NCBI GenBank assembly: GCA_947683425.1
Contig: CANTUQ010000031.1
Location: 4,103,001 to 4,167,000 of the forward strand
DNA length: 64,000 bases
Direction: 5' to 3'
Source of the DNA: Excoecaria cochinchinensis
Lineage: Eukaryota > Streptophyta > Magnoliopsida > Malpighiales > Euphorbiaceae
Positions 47,118 to 59,265 of this stretch are shown piece by piece. The translations under genes were made by a program, and so were the position numbers. The stretch's first letter is position 1; every line of letters begins with the position of its first letter. Under the pieces are notes generated by a model. It was not told where the DNA came from. It saw only the letters and a list, made by a program, of their open reading frames with translations, and searched no databases.

Positions 47118-49784
47118 TGTGACGCGCGCCGGATCCCGAACGCCGCCCTTTCGGACCGCCCGCACGTGGGCGACCGGGGCATTTGCGGGTCCGTTGGCAT
47201 CTTGCAAATGAATCGCAAGTGCGTCTATGTTGGGCAACAAGGAGGTATCATGGAGTCGCCACCCAATAGAACATTGGGAAAGTTTCTCTCTCCTCGGAGA
47301 GCCTAAGACTTGCGCATTTTATCCATATTGGGCCATGAGGCCTAGGATTAGCGCTAAAGCCTCGTGACCCAAGAAGTATTTTGGAGGATAACCTCTAACC
47401 TCTCGAGCCCAAAGACCAGAGCTGGGTCCGGGATTTCTCATCTATTTCTACCTCGATTATTTTATGATCAAATTTTAATACCATTGATTCGCTCTCTCTC
47501 CACACGATGCAATTAATTGAAGGCGCATTCATTCATTTCAGAAGCGGTAAATGTAAGCAAAATCCAAAATAAAGCATTTAAAAAAAATAAATTACAATAA
47601 CACTAGGAGCGGAATACAACTCCCATTTATAAAAGTGAAATACATGCATAAAACGGGTTATTCTTTAATAGTGAGAACATTGGTCCTCGCATGCATATTT
47701 ATTATGAAACAGTTTTGATGTAATGATTTATTTGGGTATGAAAAACTAGGACATTGGTCCCCTTTTATTTAAAAAAAATGTCAAGTTAATTAATAAAAAT
47801 GTTTTTGTGATTTTCTTTCTAGCGAGCCTAAATAAAGGATTTTACAAGAAAATTATATGGCAAAATTAAATAAAATATTACAAACCAAATGAGCCTTTTT
47901 GGACCCAAAAACGCCCAAGCGAAAAAAATGAGTTTAGACATAAAAACAAAATACAATTAAAACAATGTTAGTGATTCAATCAATTAAATCAATTAAACAT
48001 ACAAAATAATGAATAACAAATTAAAATAAAGTAAGATGATATGAAAAGAATAATAATGGAATAAAAAATATTAACAAACCAAAATAAAATGAGAAACATG
48101 GATTATATATGATAAATGATTAAATGATGTGATGAAAATAAAATAAAACATGTTAATTAATTAGTACATGAAAATATACACATGATGAAAATAAATGATG
48201 ATAAGTGAAAAATAATGAATGAATAAATAAACAAATGATAATAAAATCATGTAACAATGATAAAAATTAGTAAACAAAGGAATGATGAAAATAATAATGA
48301 TATGTAACAAGGTTAATTGATGTGTTCATAATTAATACAAACTATTTACATGGCAAAAAAATTAATTTAAATTAATTAATTATTTGCATGTTAAAAATAA
48401 TGAGGAATCAAAATAAATTATTTACATGTTAGGAATTAAAAAAACAATATTCACATGAATAAAAATCAAATCATATATAAACAATTAAATGGAACAAATA
48501 TAAAATCAATACAACAAATGAATAGATGAAAACAATAAATAAATCAATAAAAATAATAAAATGGATATGAATAAATAAAATAAAATAGAAATGAAATAGA
48601 AATGGAGCCAAGAATATTTACCCTCAGATTATTGGATTTGATGAAGGAAAAGTGATGATTTTCCGGAAGATTGCTTGAAAGAATAAAATTAGCAATAAAA
48701 TTAATTCTCTTTGTTTATGGAGAAAAACAAAGGAATTGATTTGTATGCTTGAGATTAAAAAGAAATTGATGTCAAAATGATGATTAATTTCTTGTGTTTA
48801 TGAAGAGAAAACCAAGAAATTAATTGGAATAATTAACAATTGAAAATTGATCTTTCAATTTCAATTAAACCTTATTAATTAAAAAAAGAAAAATGAAATT
48901 TTGAAGAGAAAATAGAAGATGATGAATTCTGGAAATTCTCAAAAATGTGGAGGCTCCCCTTTTAATTTCTCATCCTAAACTATTTAAAAGAATAAGAAAT
49001 GTTGCCCTAATTTAATTAAGGAAAACAAACCTAATTTTATTCAAATTCCTTTATTTTTGGGGATAAAATCAAGTTTTATTAATTAATAATCTATAAAAAA
49101 TATTTTGGAATTTTATTTGAAGTCAAAAACCCTTAATTTTGGGATAAAAACGGATTTTTGGGTGAAAAAATCGGAAAAAAGGCTGAAAAAATGGAAAATA
49201 GGGTAACAGACCCTATACCGACGGCCAGGAGACTGTCGCCACAAGGGGCACCGCCCGTCGCTATAGAGCGACGGGCACTCACGCGGCGAGGCGGGCTTCC
49301 GCGCGAAACTCGCGCGCTGGCGCTCGCGCACGAGCGCTCCGTGCGGCGCTCAGCGTGCGCGATGCTGCGCGCGCCTTTAGCGACGCGCAGCATCGGCGAC
49401 GCTGAGCGTCGCCTTTGCGCGCGCTGCGCGATGGGCGCCTGCGCACTGGGCGCCCAGGCGCCTGCGAGCTGGGCGCCAGCGCGCTGCCGCAAGCGCGCTG
49501 CCGCGCCCGACACTCGCGGTCCGAAAAATTTTTTTATTTTTTTTTTATTTTTTCCTATTTTTTTTCAATTTTAAATTGACTAAAAAAAACCATAATTTTA
49601 AGCCCCCATTTTTCAGAATTAATTAATTTTTTTAAATATATTTTTTTTTTTTTATTTTCTAATTTTTCACTCTAAAATGCAAATTTGATGAGAAAACCAT
49701 CACTTTTAACCTTTTAAGCCTGTGAAGGCAATTATCATCATTGGGTAACTTCGATCTAGGCTTACTCAGGACCCGGTGTCTACA
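47118..49784 (-). repeat. 5' LTR of element D
   Basis: Pairs with 36466-39119. Ends TGTGACGCGCGCC (47118) and GGTGTCTACA (49784) on the plus strand. Keeps the 14-base piece near 49490. Confidence 0.9.
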
Positions 49785-50248
49785 GACGGGCCTCCCTCAA
49801 GCGCGAACGATGGGCGCCTGCTCGCTCAAGGTACGAGCATCCCTCAAGTTCGAGTGACGGGCGCCCGCTCGCGCAAGCGACGGGCATCCCTCAAGGGCGA
49901 GCAACGGGTGCCCGCTCGAGCAAGGGACGGGGGTCCCTCAAGCACGAGCGACGGGTGCCCGCTCGCAGAAGGGATGGGCATCTCTCAAGCTCGAGCGACG
50001 GGTGCCTGCTCGCCTAAGGGGCGGGCATCCCTCAAGCACGAGCGACGGGTGCAGCACTGACAGACAAGCGTCGGTTATAGAAAAGGCAATTCCTTAAACG
50101 AAAATGCCCCTTTCAAAGCAAAAGAGATATAAAATTTGTGAATTTCAAGGACGAAAGCCTACAACTTCACTTCTTTACCTTTGGAACAGGTACCGGTATC
50201 TTCATCAGGCAACTCTAATCTGGGCTGCCTTGGGACCTGATGTCTACA
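49785..50248 (-). repeat. LTR X, fragment 3 (sense start) with GACGGGC array
   Basis: Right end TGATGTCTACA at 50248 is the sense start TGTAGACATCAGGTCCC, matching LTR B. About six units of 47 bp lie at 49785-50051, continuing those of 36321-36465, with inner GGGCGCCCGCTCG inverted repeats. Confidence 0.75.
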
Positions 50249-50451
50249 ATAGCCCTTATACAGAATGTTAATAACATTACCTGATTGATTTCGTTCATAT
50301 CATATACAATCTATTCATTTTAATGATTAAAAAAACATAAATCAGTTTCCATGTATCAACATACAATCCGATTTATATTTATATGAATAGATTCATACAT
50401 ATCACATACATACAAAACACATAATATTTGAATCAATTGAATCCGCAAGTG
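50249..50451 (-). other. Leader remnant of a copia element
   Basis: AT-rich sequence inside the copia PBS, cut at 50248 by LTR X. No gag start seen. Confidence 0.45.
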
Positions 50452-50463
50452 GCTCTGATACCA
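50452..50463 (-). promoter_or_regulatory. Primer-binding site of the copia element
   Basis: TGGTATCAGAGC on the minus strand, 4 bases inside the LTR edge at 50468. Confidence 0.8.
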
Positions 50464-50467
50464 CTAT

Positions 50468-50946
50468 TGTGTTTCATTGCAGTAATTGAAAATTATGCGC
50501 AGCGGAATATAAAACGAAACCTAAATAGGATCCAAGCAATCCAATTGATTCAAAATAAATTGAAAGATTTACCAACCTTTTTGTAGCGCAGTAAAGTCAA
50601 AATAAACTCTTTAATCAGACTGTAGGTGCTGCTCCAAAGAATAAACACCCTCTATGGTATCCACACGCACAAATCAGTCAACAGATAATCGCAGTGGTGC
50701 TAGCTCCCTTTTTATGCAACTGATTTTTTATTTTATTTTACGTTTTCTTTCACAAAGAAAAAGGCAGCTAAGGTTTCTTATCTTTCTTAAAACGGAAGCC
50801 ACTCACTATTTTCTTAGGGTTTTACATGTATATATCTTTGACTTATATGTAGCTTATTAAAACCCTAAAGAGAAACGAATTAGAGATATTATCTCTTATT
50901 CAAAAATAAGATATATATATATATATTAAAAATAATAAGAAATATA

Positions 50947-51001
<55 letters not shown>

Positions 51002-51936
51002 CGAATGAAATATCTTTTATATTTAAATTTGAAATACCCTAATTAAAATCTAGTCTGTTCATTATGTTCTAGGTGTGTGACCCAATAGGTTTATATTAAG
51101 TTAGCAATGGGCCCAATTCCATAATAGGCCCATAAGTCATAATTGGTCTCTAGCAAGATATTATGACTATCCAAATAATATAAATTTCGTTAGTCCAATT
51201 TTAACCTAACAACATAACATGTTATTATCCTTTTGTCACATGATATATTGTTTGAACATAAGTTATGGTCCATGTCAAACTTATATTGTTCAAACATATA
51301 ATTTTCCGATCACTAAATAGACTGATAAATTCAAATGACATTGATCACACTATCAATTCATTTGAGCATGTCCATGCATTTTACAGTCCTACTAATCGAG
51401 GGGCCCATAGATATCTCTCTCATAACAGAGGGACAAATTCCATCTTGATTATTCACTTTCGTCTGCATAATTCTCATCATGTCCAATTATAAATTTTATA
51501 ATTATCCGATTAAAGATAATGTTTGATTATGTCAAAACATAATGTTCCTTAATCGTGATAACCTTAGGTCAAAGGATTCAATAACATATCTATTATAAGA
51601 TCACTTATGACACTAACCTATGTAGTGATCTTATAGCGGGTCTATCCAGTACCTTGTTCTCTGACAAGTACCTACAAGTTTGATTTATATCACCATATAT
51701 ATATATATATAAAATCATCTCATGATTATCAATCAAACTCATACTAGTCTAAATTTATCTTTATGCCCTTTAGTGATAAATGACTAGGGAATAATAAGAA
51801 TAATATTAAATATCATTCACAACCATTACTATAATGTAGTATGCCATTAATATTAATGTGGAGAAAAACATTATATAAATAAAATATAATCATTACATTA
51901 AGGTCCAAATAGTTTCCTAGGGCATAACCACTAACA
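50468..51936 (-). repeat. Ty1/copia 5' LTR (about 1.47 kb)
   Basis: Sense start TGTTAGTGGTTATGCCCTAG at 51936, sense end GCAATGAAACACA at 50468. The body carries phrases widespread in plant copia LTRs (GGGGCCCATAGATATCTCTC, ACAAATTCCATCTTGATTATTC). Contains a TA/TACA microsatellite. Truncated inside by LTR X, so gag-pol is missing. Confidence 0.78.
50910..50999. repeat. Microsatellite (TA)n / (TACA)n
   Basis: TA dinucleotides, then about seven TACA/CATA tetranucleotides, then TA again. Confidence 0.9.
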
Positions 51937-52844
51937 AAATGTCCTTGAATAACTAGAAGAAATGGAAATTTAATTATGTTATATAATGGTTTTAATGGTT
52001 TAGTCACGGTTTGTGCTGATGTTAATTCATTCGATATAACTTAGGAAATTGGAGTTCAATTAATATGAATTGAATGCCTTGATGAATTTAAAGTGATATT
52101 GAGTGATTGTTATGAAGGGAGTTAAGTTTTGGGATATTGTTCTTTGGGTCAAGGTTGATTGGCAAGCAAATTTGAAGTTTTGCAGATTTCATTATTTGCA
52201 ATTTTCCAGTTACACGACAGTCGGGGATTTCTTCCCGCCTTGTAATCGTATTTTGGAGAGTAAAATTTGCTTATTATCAATTTTACACGGCGGTTAGGAT
52301 TTTCTGCCCACCGTGTAAATGTATTCTAGACAGTTAATTTTGTTGGTGAGTTGTTTCACACGGTGGTCAAGGTTTTCTGCCCACCGTGTAGTATACCTAC
52401 CCGCCATGTAAAATAACCTCCTCGCTGTGTATATAGCTTTTGTTTTGGATTTCAATTTTCATGCAATCTACATGATGGTCAGGAATTCATGACCACTGTG
52501 TAACCCTTGTTTTCTGCATTATATATTCTTAACTTTACACAGTTTTGTACATCTTGTTTTACCTTAAATTAAATAGTACTCGTTAAATGATTATGCAATG
52601 ATGATATATGCTTAAATTACCGGTGAAATGGAATAAAATTCATGATAAATAATTAATTAATGTGATGATTAATTATAATTTAAGATTATGAGTAATGCTT
52701 ATTATATGAATAATGATCTGAAGAATAAGTATGTATTTGTACTTTGATATCACATGAAGTTAGTACTGTTTATTACGAGATTATATGAATATGGTTTGTA
52801 AGAGAGCCTATTAGCTAGTCTACGTTGTGGATAGATAGTGATAT
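51937..52844 (+). repeat. LTR fragment L (chromovirus type)
   Basis: Lies between the copia LTR and G'. Contains a hairpin array and TAGCTAGTCTACGTTGTGGATAGATAG near its end, which resembles AGTCAAGTAGTAGATAGATAG in LTR E. No ends defined. Confidence 0.55.
52212..52505 (+). repeat. Hairpin array of about 74 bp in LTR fragment L
   Basis: Arms ACACGGCGGT...CCACCGTGT, ACACGGTGGT...CCACCGTGT and weaker copies start near 52212, 52286, 52360 and 52469. Same period and arm logic as A and E, different arm sequence. Confidence 0.7.
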
Positions 52845-54330
52845 TGTAACACCCTTATATCCGCAAATGATACGGATACCAGATGTCACAACACTGCACT
52901 GACAAGCACTACAATGCACTCGATTGTTCTGTAGGAATTTTTTTTTTATAACAAACACAAATATGCACACACTAAAATAGAACAATACCATATACCTTAT
53001 ATTTCTTTTCCGCGGTCGTATACATGCCATGCCAAACACTGATCCTTGCTGCCAAAATCTTCATCCAGACAATATTACATCTTCAGCCACATAAAAATCT
53101 ACCATAACCTGCGCGCAATAACACTCTACGCGTTGAGCATAAAATGCCCAGTAGTGGATACATATCCTAAATTTTCCACACTAATGTTACATGACTGCAC
53201 ACACATATTTTTATTTTACTTTATTTAAATTATTAGAGTATTAATTTATGAGACTTTGGAATGATTATTATACACTTTTACAATGTTTGTTATCTTTGTT
53301 TCTCTCATTATCACCGAACTTTCACTATTCATTTTATCCACTATTATCAATATCACTAGCACCTTCACTTACACTGTTACTTTCATTATCGCTTACACTA
53401 TTACTTTTACTATATTTAACTATTACATTATTAACTTTAACCACTTATCATTTCATCTCTTGTTAATATTCTTATGACTTAACACTGTTCAATTCGATTA
53501 TCAATTCGTTATTTATTATTAGTAATTATTTAATACTATAATACTACAATTCATTTGTCACTTATTAATAGATTTTCATTTTTATCCCTTGACATTATCT
53601 TATGTTTACCTCTGTATTTACTTAGCAAATAGTCATTGTTTCAATATTTAAAACATTTATTTACTAATATGACTTACTTCATGTGTTTAACATTCCCTTT
53701 ACTTTCTTGCATTACAACAATTCCTTTCATTGATACCTTTCACTACATCAAATCTCTCATTAAATTACTTTACGTTAATCATCTATAAATCATTTTATCA
53801 TTGAATGAATACAATACAATTAAATTACTTGGTTACTTGAATGCTGATTATTCGATCACTATTTCTTTATTCATTTCTTAATCAATGTTGTACCTATTAT
53901 TACTGACATTATTTTCACTTCTATTATTCACTTTAGAGACCCTATGTTCATTTATTCCAAACACAATTAAATATTTATCTTAACTATTATTTAAACCCAT
54001 TGTTTATATCATCATTATACCTACAATTTCTTTATTAACACATACCTTCCAATTTAATTCAATTCACTTGTACAATTAACATTACATCGGATCCATAAAT
54101 TTCTTTCTATATTATCACTTATTGAAAACACATCATCATCCTCATTAATTCTTTATATCCGTTATTTTCTTATCTTACACTATAACTTAATTTACTATGG
54201 CCCCTTAATTATCTCTTCAAAATTTATTCCCGATTTATTCTTCGAACATTCCACTTTATTAATACCATTATTATGCTCATTGTCAAATTCATTAATTTCT
54301 ATTATACATGTATTACTATTATCATCACTA
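52845..54330 (-). repeat. LTR fragment G' (same family as G)
   Basis: Sense end GGATATAAGGGTGTTACA at 52845. Degenerate TGGGCATTTTATGCTCAAC stem-loop near 53132-53150. The rest is AT-rich low complexity; small frames are random. The right edge is approximate. Confidence 0.5.
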
Positions 54331-54969
54331 TTTATAAGATCAATTAAATATATAAAATAATGAATGAAAAATTAAAATAAAATAAGATGGCATGAAAGAT
54401 GATAAATGAATTAACATGTTAACAATTTAAAATAAATGAGAAAAATGTATTATGAATGACAAGTGAATTAAAAGATGTAATTGAAATAAAATAAAACATG
54501 TTAATGAATCAACATATAAAAATATTAACATGATAATATTCATAATGAAAAATGAAAATAAATAAATAAATGAATAAACGATGAATATATAAAATAACAA
54601 TGAAAGGAATAATAAAAAAAATTAAATAAAAGAATGATGAAAACGATTAAATGAATAACATGACTAATTACTATTATCACCATTAACATAAACCATTTAT
54701 ATGGCAAAAAGATTAATCAAAATGAATTAATTAATTATATGTTGAAAATAATGAGCAATCAATATTTACATGAACAAGAATAAAATAATATATAACATAT
54801 TAAATAAGACAAATATAAACTAATAAAATAAATGAATGAATGAAAATAATAAAAATGTACATGAATAATTAATTAAATACAAAAATAATAAAAAGAATAA
54901 GAAGAATGAACCTAGAATATTTACACTCAGAGTTTCGGATTCGATGAAGGTAAAAAATGATGTTGATTT
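54331..54969 (-). repeat. LTR fragment K (related to LTR D)
   Basis: AAAATAATGAATGAAAAATTAAAATAAA-type sequence ending CTAGAATATTTACACTCAGAG, collinear with 37345-37990 of LTR D. Element H inserted in it. Confidence 0.6.
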
Positions 54970-55393
54970 TGTAACACCCCTTACCCGTACTTAGGCAATC
55001 CCATCCGATAAGGAGTGAGATGCCGTATGAGTAGAGGTGCCACCACACAGATACAAAACATACATACATTCATATATAAACATACATACCGAAATACAGG
55101 GTAATTTAAAACTTTACAACACCATTCAAGCAATAAGCTGATCATGCATTAATATAATGGAAATCATTACATTACTGTTCTGATCAACGAAGAGATACAA
55201 TAGTTAATTACAAATCCCAAAAATACATATACAGAAGCGGAAGCTATTACAAAATCAATATAAGAGAGTTCTATACAAAAATAATCTCAAAATAAAAAAT
55301 TCAGTCCTATTCTAAACCCTGCTGCGTTTGCTTAGACTGCGGCGACTCTCCCAAGGCAACTCCTTCCGCACCTGCACGGGTAAACACACCGTG

Positions 55394-55412
55394 CTAAGCG
55401 ATAAACGCTTAG
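55394..55412 (-). other. Shared LTR stem-loop (H)
   Basis: CTAAGCG-ATAAA-CGCTTAG, perfect stem, one extra loop base. Confidence 0.75.
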
Positions 55413-55677
55413 TGGGGAAACACACATATATCAAAGGACGACCATTCACAACGGTCGTCAAGGCAAAACACAAGCATATATCAAAATATACCAAACACAT
55501 AACATATCAGTTGCATAAGCATGCATATACTGAGCCATACATTCAGAAGTTCATAACAATATTCATATTCCCATAACAGATTATACTTTTCATATGAGTT
55601 ACACATATGTCAAATACATTTCCTCAACACAATTCATACAGAGCACCTGCTGACTTGAGGGAGTGGATTAACGAGTA

Positions 55678-55737
55678 TACGGACAGTACTTTACGGGTAC
55701 GAGCCGGTACGGACAGTACTTTACGAGTACGAGCCGA
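55678..55737 (-). repeat. Two-copy 30-bp repeat in LTR H
   Basis: ACGGACAGTACTTTACGGGT then ACGAGCCGGT, repeated once with one change. Confidence 0.75.
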
Positions 55738-56107
55738 TAAATCAAGATACTTTTACTTTCACAAAACATTTTCCAAAGGGATCTTAAACAAGATCTGAAT
55801 ACATAGGGGTTCGCGAGGAACGAAACGGGGACTTGATCGGGGTCCAAACTTATCAAAGGGCTGCAGCTATAAGACTCTATTAGGCATGCCTAACTATCCA
55901 CTTTCTAGACTCTAGCAGGTCATGCATAAGCCAATTAATACATTTCATAATATTCCAAATTATCATCATCATACATGTACATAATCATATCATGGATCCG
56001 CATTCATATAATTCATAAGATATCAAGCATAAATCTCATAAACGCTAAAAGAAACTGGAGTTCAAAAACCACACGCAACGGAGGAACAATTCATTCAGCA
56101 TACAGGA

Positions 56108-56402
56108 ACTGTCGCGCTCGCGACAGAGACTGAAGTCTCTTCACTGCGCGTGCGCGACGGATTTCGCGACCGCGAGGAGAACGGAAGGGCTAGGCTCTGT
56201 CGTGCTCGCGACAGAGAACAATTTGTGCTGTCGCGTGCTCGCGATAGCACTCAGCCAGCATCGCGCTCTGTCGCGCTCGCGACAGAGGATGCTCAACACC
56301 TCGGCTGTCGCGGGATCGCGACGGGATCGCATGCTCGCGACAGCGAAGCTCCAATCACCGCTCTCTGTCGCTCTCGCGACAGACGTCGCGATCGCGACAG
56401 TG
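56108..56402 (-). repeat. Dense palindrome cluster in LTR H
   Basis: CTGTCGCGCTCGCGACAGAG, CTCTGTCGTGCTCGCGACAG, CTCTGTCGCGCTCGCGACAG, GTCGCGATCGCGAC and others: seven or more inverted repeats in 295 bases. Confidence 0.8.
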
Positions 56403-57535
56403 TCGGGATTTCGAAAATCTGCAAAATTTTGCAGAAATTCCTCCTTCCAAAATCATCCATCAACACACCAAATTCAACCATGAACCTCTTACCTCAAACC
56501 CAGCCATCCAATTGCATCAACAACCATAATATAACAATTATTAACAAGAAATTTCATACAATACATAAATTTAAACTTCCAATTTCAAGAATCAACCAAA
56601 AACCCAATTTATGCCCAGAACCACATCAATTCCCAAATTACCAAATCAACTCATGATCTTGCAAGATCCACACTCCAAATCAACAACCCATAGCATATAC
56701 ATCAAAATAAAGAGCACATAACAACCTAATTCTAAGAAATCATCAAAACTCATACATGAACATATTTACATGCAAAAGCAAGAAATTCCCAAACCTTCAA
56801 ATCCTTAGCTCCTATTGCTTGGATCCACTAGGTCCAACCTTCTCCTTGCCCTTTGGCTCGCGAGGAGGCTCAACTAAGCACAAACAAGCACCCACACACC
56901 AAGAACACAAACCCTAGCTTAGATCAAACCCAAGAAGAAGAAGAAGAAAATGCATGAATAATCAAAAGGAAAAAGCATAAACTTACCAAGGAAGATGAAA
57001 GGGAGTAATTAATTCTACCACTTGAGCTTGAATCTAAGTAGAACACTTAGGAGAGTGCAAAGGAGGAAGAAGAAGAAGAAGGGAAAACGGGAATGGGTTT
57101 CAAAAATCAGATTTCCCTTTTTCATTTCCTCTTTCCCCATCTTTCTTTCCCCTTTACACATGTCAACCATCTAGTGGAGGAGATCATTTACTCACACCCT
57201 AACTAAATGTATCACATGCACACAATGAACACCCTAATAATGTACCCTACACATGTATGAGCAACACACACCACAATAATCCACTAGTGCACATCCTACT
57301 ATGGTGCACTCAACCACACACAATGCAACTCCAATGCATACACTACAATGGTGCACTCATGCACACACAAATCTGTCCCAACTAATTCACACCATAGTGC
57401 TATACACTCACACACGCACCAGAAAAACTCCAAATCATGCAATAATACCAAAATGCCCTTATTATACTAGACTTATGCAAATGCACACACATACACAAGT
57501 GGCTCATTCAACTAGGGGGCAAACGGGGTGTGATA

Positions 57536-57548
57536 ACTCTCCCCTACT
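57536..57548 (-). promoter_or_regulatory. Polypurine tract of H
   Basis: Minus strand GTAGGGGAGAGTT before the LTR start at 57535. A stem-loop like those of J and E (GAATTTTGAGGACGAAATTC, one mismatch) is at 57554-57573. Confidence 0.7.
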
Positions 57549-57590
57549 AACAAGAATTTCGTCCTCAAAATTCTCACCTGAACTGAACAA

Positions 57591-57836
57591 CTACGGGTAC
57601 TGAATTCTCATCGACTCCTCCGGTTCCCATGTTGCTTCCTCGACCCCATGGTGATTCCACAAAACCTTGACCAAAGGAATCTGTTTATTCCTCAACTGCC
57701 TTACTTCTTGAGCTAGGATAGCTCTAGGCTCCTCATCATAGGAAAAAATCGAACTGCACTTGAACCTCTTGAACCGACAACACATAAGAAGGATTTGATT
57801 TATACCGACAGAGCATCGAAACGTGAAACACATCAT
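57591..57836 (-). pseudogene. Chromodomain end of H pol
   Basis: Encodes EVRQLRNKQIPLVKVLW then HHGVEEATWEPEESM, a chromovirus integrase chromodomain. It is in another frame from the upstream integrase, so a one-base change lies near 57750. Confidence 0.8.
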
Positions 57837-59265
57837 GAAGCTTCGATAATTCCATCGGCAATACTAATCTGTAAGCCACTGGACCAACTCTTGCTAACAC
57901 CTCATACGAACCGATAAAGCGAGGACTAAGCTTTCCTTTCTTCCCGAACCGAAGCTCTTTTCTCCAAGGAGAAACTTTAAGAAAAACTTTATCCCCAACT
58001 TCAAACTGCACGTCTTTTCTCTTTAGGTTGGCATAAGACTTCTGTCGATCCTTAGCCGCTTTCAAATTCCGCTGCACAACTCTGATCTTCTCCTTAGTAT
58101 CTTTAACTAAATCTGGCCCAATCACTGACCTCTCAGACAACTCTATCCAACAAACTGGAGTCCTACACTGTCGCCCATACAAAACCTCATATGGTGACAT
58201 ACCAATACTCGACTAAAAACTGTTGTTATAGGCAAACTCCATCAGCGATACGTACTTGTCCCAACTACCCAAAAAATCCAAAACACAAGCCCTTAACATA
58301 TCCTCTAAGATCTGAATCACTTGCTCGGACTGACCATCTGTCTAAGGATAAAACGCCGTACTGAAATTCAGCTTAGTACCCAAAGCTCGTTGCAACTCTT
58401 TCCAGAACTTAGATGTGAACCTTGGATCCCGGTCTAAAACTATAGACAAAGGCACTCCATGCAACTGAACTATCTCATCCACATAGATACTGGCTAATCT
58501 ATCCATCTGGTAGTCCATCCTAACCGGCAGAAAGTGAGTAGACTTCGTGAGTCTATCCACAATAACCCAAACAGAATCATACTTCTTCTGAGTCAAAGGC
58601 AACCCGAAAACAAAATCCATAGCGATGTCATCCCACTTCCACTCGGGAACGGACAAAGGCGTGAGCAATCCCTCTTCATACCAAGTCAGACACTTGGATA
58701 AAAAGTCCACTATGTCCCTCTTCATACCAGACCACCAAAAGAACTGCTTCATATCTCGATACATCATCACACTGCCAGGATGCATGGTGAAAACGGTACT
58801 ATGTGCCTCATTCAAAAGCTGTCTTCTTAACTCTTCATTATCCGAAACACACAAACGGTTTCTAAACAGAAGAATCCCATCCTGAATCGAAAACTCTGAC
58901 TGCTTACCCAAACTGACTTCTTGCACAATTCGTTGAAGCTTCTCATCAACCTTCTGAGCATCCACTAACCTCTGTCTCAAAGTAGGCTTGACTCTCAATT
59001 GAGCTATCAAAGCTCCATCTGAATCAAACCTCCATCTGAACCGTCTCAAAAACAAGGCAGAAACTGATTTCCTACTCAAAGCATCTGCGACCACATTTGC
59101 CTTACCCGGATGGTAATCCACAATGCAGTCGTAGTCCTTAAACAGCTCAAGCCATCGACACTGCCTCATATTCAACTCCTTTTGAGTCAGGAAATACTTC
59201 AAACTCTTGTGATCCATAAAGATCCTGCACTTCTCCCCGTAGAGATAATGACGCCAAATCTTCAA
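57736..59265 (-). pseudogene. RNase H end and integrase of H
   Basis: Starts one base out of frame with the main ORF. Residues 1-66: rest of RNase H (D18, D61 in VADALSRK). Integrase: H155 and H162 of the finger are kept, but a small deletion after KCLTW removes the second Cys and linker. Catalytic core: D217, D278, and Glu just beyond a TAG at 58342 (Gln expected). Another TAG lies near 58215 before MSPYEVLYGRQCR. The frame ends in the GDKVFLKVSPWR tail at about 57736. Inactive. Confidence 0.85.

Larger units (their letters stand above)
36466..49784 (-). mobile_element. Element D, Tat-like non-autonomous retrotransposon (13.3 kb)
   Basis: Bounded by two nearly identical LTRs (36466-39119, 47118-49784) and perfect GACGG duplications (36461-36465, 49785-49789). 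PBS, deleted gag, pol scraps, 3' UTR array and PPT lie in order on the minus strand. A 2.16-kb tandem duplication spans the 3' LTR start. LTR identity indicates recent insertion; the coding remnants cannot have driven it, so enzymes came from elsewhere. Confidence 0.88.
54970..57535 (-). repeat. 3' LTR of chromovirus H
   Basis: Plus-strand left end TGTAACACCCCTTACCCG matches the start of the 5' LTR at 62238. Right end GGGGTGTGATA shows one change from the expected TGACA. Holds a stem-loop (55394), a two-copy 30-bp repeat (55678), a GGCATGCC motif (55881) and a palindrome cluster. No coding. Confidence 0.85.

Noticed and set aside
53248..53477. Two Ile/Leu-rich frames that look like membrane segments
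   Set aside because: Overlapping frames in AT/CT-rich low-complexity LTR DNA; no start context or conservation visible.
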